In this document: positions 21,487-30,731 of the stretch, piece by piece
How the letters are laid out: each line of letters starts with the position of its first letter
How positions within the stretch are numbered: the first letter of the stretch is position 1
DNA from: Dermacentor variabilis
Taxonomy: Eukaryota > Arthropoda > Arachnida > Ixodida > Ixodidae
Assembly (NCBI RefSeq): GCF_050947875.1
Contig: NC_134569.1
Span: 38,353,777-38,417,776, forward strand
DNA length: 64,000 bases
Direction: 5' to 3'
Notes under the pieces: generated by a model
The model's database searches: none
Seen by the model: the letters and a program-made list of their open reading frames with translations, nothing else
Told to the model about the DNA's origin: nothing
Program-made: the position numbers and the translations under genes

Positions 21487-24400
21487 TACCAGTAATTCAG
21501 TGGAACTGTCATTCCATACTTTCTGCTGCAACATATTTATTATATCTTATTTCTAAATATTCTCCAGGTAATATTATTTTGCAGGAAACTTGGCTTGTTG
21601 CTGGTCAGGCTTTTCATCTAAAAAATTTCCGATGTTTTCGATTGGATCGCCTATCCCGAGGCGGTAGTTTAGCTTTGTTTGTCTCATCAAAAATCTGTCA
21701 TAGAGCTACTATAACATACCAGATAATGTCCCCAGACTGTGAAATCTTAGCACTGGATATAATACTCCCTGGTTGCACACCTTTTTCTATAATTAACACG
21801 TACTTCCCCGCTGGAGTGCAAGATACCCGCTGTCGGGATACCTCTATTGCACGCAGTCAGAAGAACATCTTACTGGTGGGAGATTTTAATTCTCATCATG
21901 TATTGTGGGGTTTCCGAACGGACACTTGTGGCAAACGCTTGTGGGATTGGGTCTTAACGAATCAGTTCTCTTGCTTAAATTCGAGAGCACATACTTTCGT
22001 ACGGGGTCAGTCGCGATCTGCCCTAGATCTTACGTTTGCTGTCACCTCCTGGTAGACTATAGACTCCGGAACTAACAGTGATCACCTCCCTATAATGTTT
22101 GGACTGCTTACCCGTTAACTAGTTTAGATAGTAATGTGCGCACTTTTGTTAATTACGAAAAATTTAAAAATGCATTAAAATCAGCTTTACACGCTCAAGA
22201 GGGCATGGAGAGGGATATTAAAGCAATGAGCCTATGTTCCATTCTAAAACAGTCATCAAAAAAAGCTCAGTTTGTTGTGCAATTTACTGAGGGTGGATCA
22301 TATTGTCCCTGGTGGAATTCTGACTGCGAGCGAGATTTTAGACGTAGAAAAGCAGCGTGGAAGAAACTTTTATTCAACCAAAGCCTTGTTATTGGGCTGA
22401 TTATACATATATAGCTATTACATTTAAACGAACAGTCTCAAAAGCTAAGGTGGATTATGATTCCAAGCACTACACATACCTTTCGAAGTCCTGCAATAAA
22501 AAGGCCCTGTTTAAGTTTCTTAGATCTCGCAAAGTTATACCGGCGCCCGTGAATGTCGATTCTGTCCTTCTATCAACAAAAGAAGTATCGGAATCACTTG
22601 AGAAAATTGCTCAAGGACTTGCACGACGTTTCAGTCATAAATTGCCCTTAGGCCTAAAGAAACCTCCCTTGGCAGACGACTTTGAAACAGTAACAGCGAC
22701 AGAGATTGAACGCATTATTAGTTCGTTGCCAGCGTCAGCCCCCGGTCCAGATGGAATTACAACAGGAATGCTAAAAGTTTTATTTGATTATGCACCTCAG
22801 GACCTCCTAAACATAATAAATTTCCCTCTCAAGGATGCATGGGTTCCAAGACAGTGGAGAGTAGCTAAAATTATTCCACTATTAAAGAAAAAATCAGCTG
22901 GACTTGACTTAGACAACATAAGATCAATTTCTCTTACTTCCAATGTCGTCAAATTAATAGAAAGAGTTCGTCACAGCCGTATAACAAATCTTATGCAGGA
23001 TGACACCCTTCTCAGTCCTTTCCAGATTGTATTTCGTCCCGGCCACTCCATATGGTGCGCCCATGTAGACTTAGAGAGCCCCATTAAACTTGCTCGCGGC
23101 AGACGAGAGTACGCAGCTTCGGTGACGCTAGATGTATCAAAAGCATACGACTCTGTAGAACATTGTACTCTATTCGATAAACTTCAGTCTACGAATTTCC
23201 CGAAATATATAACCGCTTGGATCTATGAATTTATAAGAGATAGAGAGATTTATTGTTACCAACACGGTATTTCGACGTCCAAACACAAGCAGACAAGAGG
23301 TGTACCACAGGGTTCCGTTCTTTCCCCTATATTATATAACATTTTGCTAAGCACAATTTCTTTGTGTCCGGAAGTACATGTTTATGTTTACGCGGACGAT
23401 ATCGCATTTTTTACGTCCGCAAATAATATACATTCTCTACAACGGTCGTTGCCGAATTACTTAGGAATGCTGGAGACCTGGCTAGAGGGGTTATGCATGT
23501 CGTTAAATATTAGCAAAAGTGCGGTATTAGTATTCCCATTAAATGCACAGGTGCATATATCTTTACAATACCGACAGGAAATCATTCCTCAAGTTGACGA
23601 AGTAAAGTACCTTGCTGTCAATTACGATGGCAAACTCACCTGGCGCAGTCACATTGAACATATTAAAACAAAGGCAGAACGAGCCGTAGCTATGCTCCGC
23701 CGGCTCAGCCACCGTCGCTCTGGACTACGCAGGGATACCTTACTGATGATCTATAAAATGTATGTTCGGCCCATATTAGAATTCGGCTGCGTGATATTTT
23801 TCGGTGGCCCTGCGTACAAAATTAAACCTCTCATACTTTTAGAAAGAGAAGCTCTACGGTGATTCCTCGGGCTACCTAGATTTGTTGCCAACGCTGTTTT
23901 ATATCAGGAAGCTCATATACCCACCCTAGATTGCAGATTCCGCATACTTACGGTTCAGACATTTTTAAAAATTTATGACTATTTAAAAGGACGTACGCAA
24001 TATGCCTTTATCACTGAACCTGCTGAGTTTTTACAAGTATCATTCCACAAGTATGAGATTCCACAGTCCTCAGATAGTATTCGTACAAGCACAGTTAGAA
24101 AAATTGGATGTAAGCATACGCCAAGTTTACCATTCAAATGATGCCTTTACAGACTGCAAAATTGAGTTCGAGGACATATTTCCTAATCATGCTAAACTAT
24201 TACCAAGGCGAGATTTAATTAATATCTTACACGGCCACCTACACCAGCTAACCACTAACAACGTAATAGCTACTGACGCTTCTGTTTGCAATGAGAAGGC
24301 AGGAGTGGGGATCTTCTCTGAATATCTTCAATGGTCCTACTCCCTTCGCCTTCTCGACTTCACACCTATATTTCCGGCAGAATTATTAGTGATTATATTA

Positions 24401-25116
24401 GCATTACGAAAACTCCCCCAAAAAGACCCATTAGCTGTTATCGTGACCGACTCGCTATCTGTATGCACAGCTCTAGCTCCATCTTTAAATTCAGCAATTC
24501 AAAGAACATCTCGTTCGATGGTACCTCCGTACTTACGAAAAGTATGTTTGGTATGGGTACCGGGACATCATGGGTTGCACTTGAATGAAATGGCCAATTC
24601 ACTCGCACGAGCATCCCTGAACGGCCCTATCATATCTGTTTTGCCGACATCAGCTTATGTCACCGCGGCTAGGTACAGAAATTTCGCGATATCTCAAAAT
24701 TCTGCAATATCCATGGTAACACCGTGTTCTGAATTCCACCATTTTGGCTTCCCATAGAATATTAATTGGTGTCCTTGAAGGCAATTGGAAGTATCTTTTA
24801 CAAAATTGAGATGTCGTACACGTCCTCTAAATTTTTACTTACACAGGTCTGGTCTCGCTATGTCCCCTCTATGTTCTTTTTGCAGTGCACTTGAAACTAT
24901 CGAACATTATTTTTTCTCATGCCGCCGCTTTCTAAGACAAAGAAAAATATTAGAATACTCATTTACCAAACTTGGCCTATCGCTAACCTCGACGAGCATT
25001 CTTTCTTTTGGGGCGACTTCACTGGGATCCAGCCACAGGGATGCTTTTCTTGCAGTTTACAATTTCATTATAGAGACAAAAAGACTACGTCACTGATTTT
25101 CTACAATTATCCATAG
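21487..25116 (+). pseudogene. I-type LINE ORF2: endonuclease, reverse transcriptase, RNase H
   Basis: The endonuclease (21487-22110) shows 'QWNCHSI', 'LQETWL' (catalytic Glu), 'NTYFPAG', 'LLVGDFNSHHVLWG', 'RSALDLTF' and 'NSDHLPI' (catalytic His). A stop at 22053 separates the last motif. RT (22357-23862) shows 'SAPGPDGITTGML', 'LDVSKAYDSVEH', 'TRGVPQGSVLSPILY' and 'VYADDIAFF'. The RT frame ends in a TGA at 23860. RNase H (about 24250-24640) shows 'IATDASVCNEKAG', 'PAELLVII', 'VTDSLSVC' and 'WVPGHHGL', giving D, E, D and H. The terminal motif 'CSFCSALETIEHYFFSC' lies near 24875-24925. There are at least four breaks in frame. RNase H after RT supports the I group. Confidence 0.8.
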
Positions 25117-25340
25117 TTTCCATTGTTTCATTTCTTTACGTTAAATTATTTGATCAAAATTCTTAACAATATTTTCATTCCAAGTCTAAGTTACAGTTCT
25201 GTCGTCCCACGCTCCACTATTCAAATCTAGTTTCTCTATACTTCTAACCTTACGGAAAACCGCCTGCTTCTTGGCCAATCCCCCATAGTGGGTACGCGCC
25301 ACTGTCTGGGACACAAGACAAGACCGTTGGAAACGCGCCT

Positions 25341-26059
25341 ATCAACCAGATTCGTCTGATTCTACGTGAAACACCTCGTGTGTAACAACATTATTTATTC
25401 CCTTAGCTTGTGCGGCATGACATGGAGAAATGTAGTGACCCCTGAGCTACTCTCTGTTTCAATCACTCCGCATCATCCCCTGTATTACAGAAGAGACCGG
25501 AGACGTTATAAAATCAAGTGGACGCTGTGACCTAACTTATTTTTTAAATATTCTTTAAAAATTTTTCAAGGTTAACCTGCTTTGCGCGCCCTCATAACAA
25601 CCCACGCAGCCGTGAAAGACGTCCAAATGTTTCGCCCCCGCAGAGTTAATGCTTTTGTATAACGCGCCCGTACACCCCGAGTGCACTGACTGCTTTATCG
25701 CGGTACTCACAACTAATAGCCACTCGTGTGCCGCATAACGACAATGCGACGAGCTCACTAGCAATATTAACACGAAGCAGCTATTTTAATGCGCCACGTA
25801 CATTCAACCGAACGTAGCTTGAATTACCACTGTTCCATTAACACTGTGTGGCGCAGCACCCCCTTGTGTAACATCTGCGGTGCCCAAACAATCCGCGCGA
25901 CTTGAAAGTTCAGCCGTTTTGTAGCCTCAAGACATGTCTGCAAAGAACACTTTAAACATACTTTACGATACATACCTTCATGGTTGCTGAACGTTATTGA
26001 CGTTTATTTTGCCTTGCGCTTCTCAAAGGCGGTTTCACTATTCACGCGGAATACACGAC
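25341..26059. other. No gene recognised
   Basis: Sequence between two LINEs. The minus-strand frame at 25555-25773 has no motif. Confidence 0.4.
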
Positions 26060-27720
26060 TTGCAAAGACATGCCTCATCTTTGCATGTTAGCGCGTTTGC
26101 GCATTTGTGTTTGCTTTCACTCTTTCTCTCGCTCTCCTCCCTGTTCATATTCTATGCAGCTCCACGCAGGGGCGTCTGCGTGAGCATACGTTTGGTGTGT
26201 TGCGACACCATGTTCCCGAGCACGTGAGGTTTGGACCCCCGCGTGTAGCCATGCGTGGCTTAGCCGTGTCTGGGGAAAGAAGGATCTTGGGGGTTGGGCC
26301 GGTGTTGAGTGTTCGGACCTTTAAGGCCCCCGGCGGATGCAACACACCTTTTCAGCCTCTACTCCACGCAGAAGGCACCTCCAGACTGACCCACCTGAAG
26401 GAAATCGACAGTCGCCTTTTCCTGTACTTCTCTCCAATCTTTATCTTTCTCTCTCGCCTTTTTATCTTTCCTGTCTCCTTTTCCCTTCTCTCTTCCGAAT
26501 TTCTGGGAGGCAAGGGTTAACCTGGTGTAGTTACCTAACCTTAGGTGTTTTATATTAGATTTTAGCAGGGAAGCATGGCTGTCGTCTGCAGGTATTCTAG
26601 CAACCTTGTAGCGTCCCCTTATTGGGCTCGGTGGTGGGTGGCTACAATCGCCGCCGAATTTATATGCAAAATGCTTCGCCCCCCCCTATCTGTTCGCTCC
26701 TTAAAGGGAGGGGAGGGGCGCACCGATAAAACATTCAGTTTCTTTATGCAACCGAAACATTCTTTTCCGAAGTACCACGTTGTACACAGCCAGCATGAAA
26801 CTAAGACAGTTCAAATGCTCTCACCATTTCTTGTAGCAAAATCCCTCACAGAAGCAATCGGTCTAGGTTATAAAGTAACGAAGATGGGAAGCGGCGATCT
26901 TCTTCTTGAGGTTCGCGACAAACTGCAGTGTGACAAGCTCTCAAAACTCGTAGTATTTGTAGACATTCCTGTTTAGTGGGTCCACACAGGTCGATGTACG
27001 CAGTGCGCGGTGCCATCTCGGAAGGTGACCTTCTCGAACTCAGTGAAAGTGAATTACTAGAAAGATGGCTCGCAAGAGCAGAACTTCGTTAAGATACAAA
27101 GGATGAAGGTAAGGCAAGATGACAAGCAAATACAGACCAAGCATATAATCATTACTTTTGGAAGCAGTAGCTTATCCGAATCAATAGAAACCGGTTACAT
27201 TAAGCTTCGCGTCAGGCCGTATATCTCAAAGCCGCGGTGATGCTTGGAGTGTCAGCGCTTTGGGCATGAATCACAGAACTACAGAGGACGTGCTACTTGT
27301 GCTAAGTGTAGTTCTTCTGAACACGCTTCTGACGTCTGCACTTCAGCAAGCCGCTGTGCCAACTGTGAAGGAGATCACCCCGCCTACTAGCGATCGTGCC
27401 CCTTGTGGAAAAAGAGAACCAAATCGTAGAATTGAAAGTCAAACTTAACATATCTTTCCCAGAGGCACGTAAACGTTTCTCACTACACAATCAGTCTAGT
27501 TCTTCCTACACCGATGTGGCGCGCCGGGGGGCAGCGCCACATCCTTCGGCGGCGGCCCAAGTCACACGGAGTGTGACAATGGTCACGCCATCAACCCCCC
27601 TGTCAGAAGCAGCAATCCGTGCACCGCCCCCAGCCAAGAATGACGAGCAGAACTCCGGGCCTGCAGATCCCAGCGCCACTGCCCGTGCAGAAAAGCACGA
27701 AAAAACCCCCAGTGTGCACC
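26060..27720 (+). pseudogene. LINE 5' region and ORF1 only (3'-truncated)
   Basis: A pyrimidine-rich 5' leader (26100-26520) is followed by a degenerate ORF1. A segment at 26740-26975 ('FLVAKSLTEAIGLGYKVTKM', 'GDLLLEVRD') resembles the fold preceding the knuckles in LINE ORF1 proteins. At 27240-27400 a zinc-knuckle cluster is plain: 'CLECQRFGHESQNYRG', 'CAKCSSSEHASDVC', 'CANCEGDHPAY'. A proline/alanine-rich tail follows to 27720. At least two frame breaks and three stops occur. ORF2 is entirely absent: the sequence ends at a perfect hairpin and an AT-rich stretch. Loss of the 3' end is unusual for a LINE and implies a later rearrangement. Confidence 0.65.
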
Positions 27721-27739
27721 ATATGGCACACTGGGGGTT
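27704..27739. repeat. Perfect hairpin at the LINE break point
   Basis: The 14-base arms 27704-27717 ('acccccagtgtgc' preceded by the loop-distal a) and 27726-27739 ('gcacactgggggtt') are exact reverse complements with an 8-base loop 'accatatg'. It lies exactly where ORF1-like sequence stops. Confidence 0.85.
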
Positions 27740-27806
27740 ATATATTATATACTACATACTACATTATACATTATATTACAATACATTACATATTACATTA
27801 TATATT

Positions 27807-27872
27807 ATACTACATTATATACGCCCGTGATATTGCCATACGGCAACATCACCGGCGTATATAATGTAGTAT
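27807..27872. repeat. 66-bp quasi-palindrome made of two opposed copies of a LINE YADD region
   Basis: The arms 27807-27825 and 27854-27872 match perfectly over 19 bases. The inner 28 bases match with a few mismatches and no loop. Both strands therefore encode an RT active-site-like motif: plus 'YIIYARDIAIRQHH' and minus 'YIIYAGDVAVWQYH'. AT-rich (attacat)-like sequence lies to the left at 27740-27806. Confidence 0.8.
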
Positions 27873-28320
27873 ATGTCCGAGATCGCTACCAGGTTCCACC
27901 CGAGTGGTAGCATTCCTAGGTTAAAGAGCGACAGGGCAAGCACCGATCCCTTTGGCAATCCCCGCTTTGTGTTGAAGCTGCCGGTTGCATGTCCCGCGAC
28001 ATGGATGGCAAACATCCGTTGAGTTGGGATGCACTTTACGAAATTGCAGACGCACTCGGGTAGCCCCACGCAAAGCATAATGTCATGTATAGCCATGTGC
28101 CTAACTTCATCGTACGCCTTGCGCACATCCATGGCTTATATTGTTCGCACTTGGCGCGTCCGATTGCATGCCAAAACCATGTCAGTAGGCGCTCTAAGTT
28201 CCTCTTCTGTGCCCAGGTGTGGAATGAATCCAGTCTGTGCAGGATGATACTGTGCGCGAAGAAAAGCCAGGCAGGCACTGGTGCCTGGTGTCTATACATT
28301 ATGTTTTAGCCGAATCCGCT
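27815..28320 (-). pseudogene. LINE reverse transcriptase fragment
   Basis: Read from 28320 down, an N-terminal island (28299-28190) contains residues resembling the RT 'HPAQTGFIPHLGTE' block in a broken frame. The second island (28132-27815) has 'MDVRKAYDEVRHMAIHD' (first catalytic aspartate), 'KRGLPKGSVLALSLFN' and 'IIYAGDVAVW', where the usual YADD has become YAGD. The fragment stops at the palindrome just past the active site. The changed catalytic box and frame breaks show it is dead. Confidence 0.7.
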
Positions 28321-28366
28321 CAATCAGGCGGAAGCCTGATTCCGCCGATTGCACAATATTGCACTA

Positions 28367-28470
28367 AGTCAATTTTTCACTGAATACTTTATGCCACATA
28401 TTTCAAGCTGCGAATTGTAGTCGGTGAGCTTGAAAGACGTATCTACTTGGAGCGAATTTTTAGGACAACA
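28367..28470 (-). repeat. Left arm of an inverted pair flanking element A
   Basis: Its reverse complement aligns with 40223-40318: 'ccaagtagatacg', 'gactacaattcg', 'atatgtggcata' and 'tcagtgaaaa' occur in the same order with roughly 75% identity by eye. It ends about 39 bases before the 5' LTR of element A. Confidence 0.75.
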
Positions 28471-28508
28471 TCATTCGAGGTATTTATTCCCGAAGTGTGA
28501 AAAAATAA

Positions 28509-28647
28509 TGTAATGAAGACGTACGCCTGGACGTAAGCAGCAGGATTGCCAACAGCATCGCGTTACGCAGATTCTTGAGCTTAGAGAATGTGCTTGGTGA
28601 AGCGCTGTACCCATCATATGCCCGTCGTCTAATAAACCTCCTTTACA
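28509..28647 (+). repeat. 5' LTR of element A
   Basis: It begins TGTAATGA and ends TTTACA, aligned end to end with 39945-40083. An AATAAA signal lies at 28631-28636, near its 3' end. A possible primer binding site starting 'ttggtggatgtgctgg' follows directly. Confidence 0.75.
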
Positions 28648-28718
28648 ATTGGTGGATGTGCTGGGTCCCTTTCAACTCTACCATCCTGGAACTCCGTACT
28701 CAGACGCTACCTTCCGCC

Positions 28719-29440
28719 ATGCCAGACGCCAACCAGCAGATGCGCCCGTCGCCGCCTGTTCTCTGCGCTGGCTCTATTGGCCAACGGAATCCTACCATCT
28801 TCAGCGGGACGGACGACAACGTTGAAGATTAGCTTGCGTTCTACGAGCGGGTGAGCGCTCATAACAAATGGGATGACTCGACCAAGCTAACCAACGTTGT
28901 TTTCTATCTCGCGGGCGTTTCCAATCTCTGCTTCAAGAACCATGAGGTGGATTTCCGAACGTGGTCTACGTTCAAGGTGGCTTTTACGGAGGTATGTAAC
29001 CGTCCCGCCGTCCGCAAACTCCAGGCCGAGCAGTGGTTGTACACACGCGCATAGGACACGGGTGAAACATTCACCAGTTACATAGAGGACGTTGTCGCTC
29101 TGTGTAAATGCGTCAATGCCAACATGTTGGAAGTGGACCGGATTAAGCACATCATGAAAGGAATTGATTATGATGCCTTGCAAATGCTACTGACTAAGAT
29201 CCCGAACACTGTTGCTGACGTTATCACCCTCTGTCAGAGCTACGACGAGCTACGCAAACAGGAAGCTTTGACGAGGCCTCTACTACAACCGATGCGTCGC
29301 CTGGCCATTGGTTCTGACCAAGCATCGCTGACCACGCAGTCAAGGCCTTTGTCCGCGAAGACGTCGCACGGCAGCTGTACCTGGTACCCTTCACCCAGGT
29401 ACCTGCTAATCCATGGCCATCTGCTCTGCACAACGTCCAA
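28719..29440 (+). pseudogene. Element A gag (broken)
   Basis: From the ATG at 28719 the translation shows 'PTIFSGTDDNVED', then a stop at 28830. It continues in frame with 'FYERVSAHNKWDDSTKL' and 'NHEVDFRTWSTFKVAF', meets a second stop at 29053, then 'TGETFTSYIEDVVALC' and 'MKGIDYDALQML'. This is the capsid-type gag of Ty3/gypsy elements, which assembles the virus-like particle. After about 29275 the frame shifts ('VKAFVREDVARQLYLVP'). Homology to gag ends near 29440, where element B sequence begins. No zinc knuckle remains. Confidence 0.7.
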
Positions 29441-29444
29441 CTCT

Positions 29445-29620
29445 GAAATCAGCTTGGAAGAAGTGGTAAAACATTCGGTAAGCTCGCACGCTCTTAGACC
29501 CGAGCAGCTAGATGAGCTGATATCTCGACTAATTCAGCGATCGGCCAGGTAGAACCGAACTAATAACGCATGAAATAGAGCTGACATCAACCGAACCCGT
29601 AAGATCAAAGCATTACATGG
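29445..29620 (+). pseudogene. Element B RT N-terminal part, left of the C1 insertion
   Basis: The frame reads 'VSSHALRPEQLDELISRL', then shifts to 'DRPGRTELITHEIELTS'. This closely matches the RT N-terminus of C1, which has 'ERPGRTSVLTHDIELTS'. The reading frame at the right edge (29617-29620, atgg) continues on the far side of C1 at 36448, so one RT gene was split by the C1 insertion. Confidence 0.75.
29617..29620 (+). other. Target-site duplication of C1 (left copy, ATGG)
   Basis: ATGG immediately precedes the 5' LTR and recurs at 36448-36451 immediately after the 3' LTR. A 4-bp duplication is usual for Ty3/gypsy integrases. The B reading frame is continuous once a single copy is counted. 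Confidence 0.85.
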
Positions 29621-29769
29621 TGTTGCGTTTCGCCTGCGACACGTGGTTTTGCCGGCGCGACTGCGGCGGGGCGGGAGACATTTTGGCCCGATCGTCGTCG
29701 CCGCAACACTCATCGCCAGGTGTTTCCAGGCGCGACTGCGGCGATGCGACCGCCTAGGGATCATCCTCG

Positions 29770-29910
29770 CATTCCAGTCATTGTGCCCGAAACAGGCGAT
29801 GCCAAAGCAGGGATCTCATTCCAGTCATTGTGCCCGAAACAGGCGATGCCAAAGCAGGGATCTCATTCCAGTCATTGTGCCCGAAACAGGCGATGCCAAA
29901 GCAGGGACCA
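29770..29910 (+). repeat. 47-bp minisatellite in the C1 LTR (three units)
   Basis: Units start at 29770, 29817 and 29864 with 'cattccagtcattgtgcccg' and are practically identical. They are contiguous without spacers. The array recurs in the 3' LTR (35839 onward) and, with four variant units, in C2. Confidence 0.9.
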
Positions 29911-30081
29911 TCCTCTCATTACAGTCATTGTGCCCGACCGGCAGCGCTACAACAGGGTGCTACGAGATCGTGCTCGTCATGGTGCTACGGCATCGCTACG
30001 ACAGTGTGCGTCACCATTAGCCCATTGTACATTCACGTGCTCGTCTTTTGAGGGGTTCCTTCTTGCCCTCAACTGCGAGAG

Positions 30082-30089
30082 TATAAAAA
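30082..30089 (+). promoter_or_regulatory. TATA box of the C1 5' LTR
   Basis: 'gagagtataaaaacagctgc' is conserved in all four C LTRs (also near 36151, 51484 and 57717). It is the obvious RNA polymerase II core promoter for the genomic transcript. Confidence 0.75.
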
Positions 30090-30379
30090 CAGCTGCCCCC
30101 GGACGCCAAAAGGAGGGCTCCGATTTCTTCTGTTGAGTGAAGTGCTCTCCCGTCTCTCTACTACGGTCAAACCTGACCGCCAACTCTTTGCGATGTTAAA
30201 ATAAACAAGTTGTTTCGTTGTTACCAGTCGACTCATGCTTTGCCGGGACCTTCGGATGCTTCCAGTTGTACCCCAGGCCGCCAGGCCAACGCTACCCTTG
30301 GGGCTTGCGACCCAGGTACAACCACGGGCGTCAGCGCCGAGTTCCCAACAGATCGTACCAGCGGTCCGATCCCAAACAT

Positions 30380-30400
30380 CTGGTTGGCAGCGGTGAGATC
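30380..30400 (+). other. Putative primer binding site of C1
   Basis: 'tggttggcagcggtgaga' starts two bases after the LTR end. It begins with TGG, as needed to pair with a tRNA CCA tail. The same 18 bases follow the 5' LTR of C2. A partial echo, 'ccagcggtgagatcgcga', occurs about 46 bases further on. I could not match it to a specific tRNA. Confidence 0.6.
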
Positions 30401-30731
30401 GCCTCCGACTTCAAACAACTGTCTGCCAGCGGTGAGATCGCGACAACGGAGGCCAGCAGCAAAGAGATGCAGTGACTGTATGCTGAGCAGCTCAACGACG
30501 ATCCGGGAGCAGTGCAACGAGCCCTGTGTGACGACTGGTTGCCTGCAGCGGAACGACTGCGCGGAATTCCTGCCTGCGAGGTTTGGTGAGTGCGGGACTT
30601 TCTTCTTCTGAGCTTTGCCAGGCTTTTGTTAGTGTCAGAAACAGAGCTGGTAATTGTGGTTGTCGTTGCTGCCGGGTTAGTTTGCGGCAAGACAATAGTA
30701 AGCAGTAGAGAAAGCAGCATTCAGAGCAGCC

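Larger units (their letters stand above)
20134..25340 (+). mobile_element. Near-complete I-type LINE
   Basis: Both ORFs, in the canonical order ORF1 (zinc knuckles) then ORF2 (endonuclease, RT, RNase H, C-terminal zinc motif), are present over ~5.2 kb. The 3' part after 25116 is non-coding, includes 'ttcttggccaatcccccata' at 25268, and has no obvious poly(A). Damage is light: one stop in ORF1 and a handful of frame breaks in ORF2. It is the most complete LINE in the window but still non-functional. Confidence 0.8.
29621..30378 (+). repeat. 5' LTR of C1
   Basis: It begins TGTTGCG and ends AAACA (TG...CA). U3 contains three tandem 47-bp units at 29770-29910. TATAAAAA lies at 30082-30089 and AATAAA at 30200-30205, so the transcript start is expected near 30110. 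No other coding content is supported; open frames across it reflect the minisatellite. Confidence 0.92.

Noticed and set aside
29770..29910. Regularly spaced direct repeats in the C LTRs, considered as a CRISPR array
   Set aside because: The 47-bp units are contiguous with no spacers, lie inside retrotransposon LTRs of a eukaryote and recur in all four LTRs. They are minisatellites.
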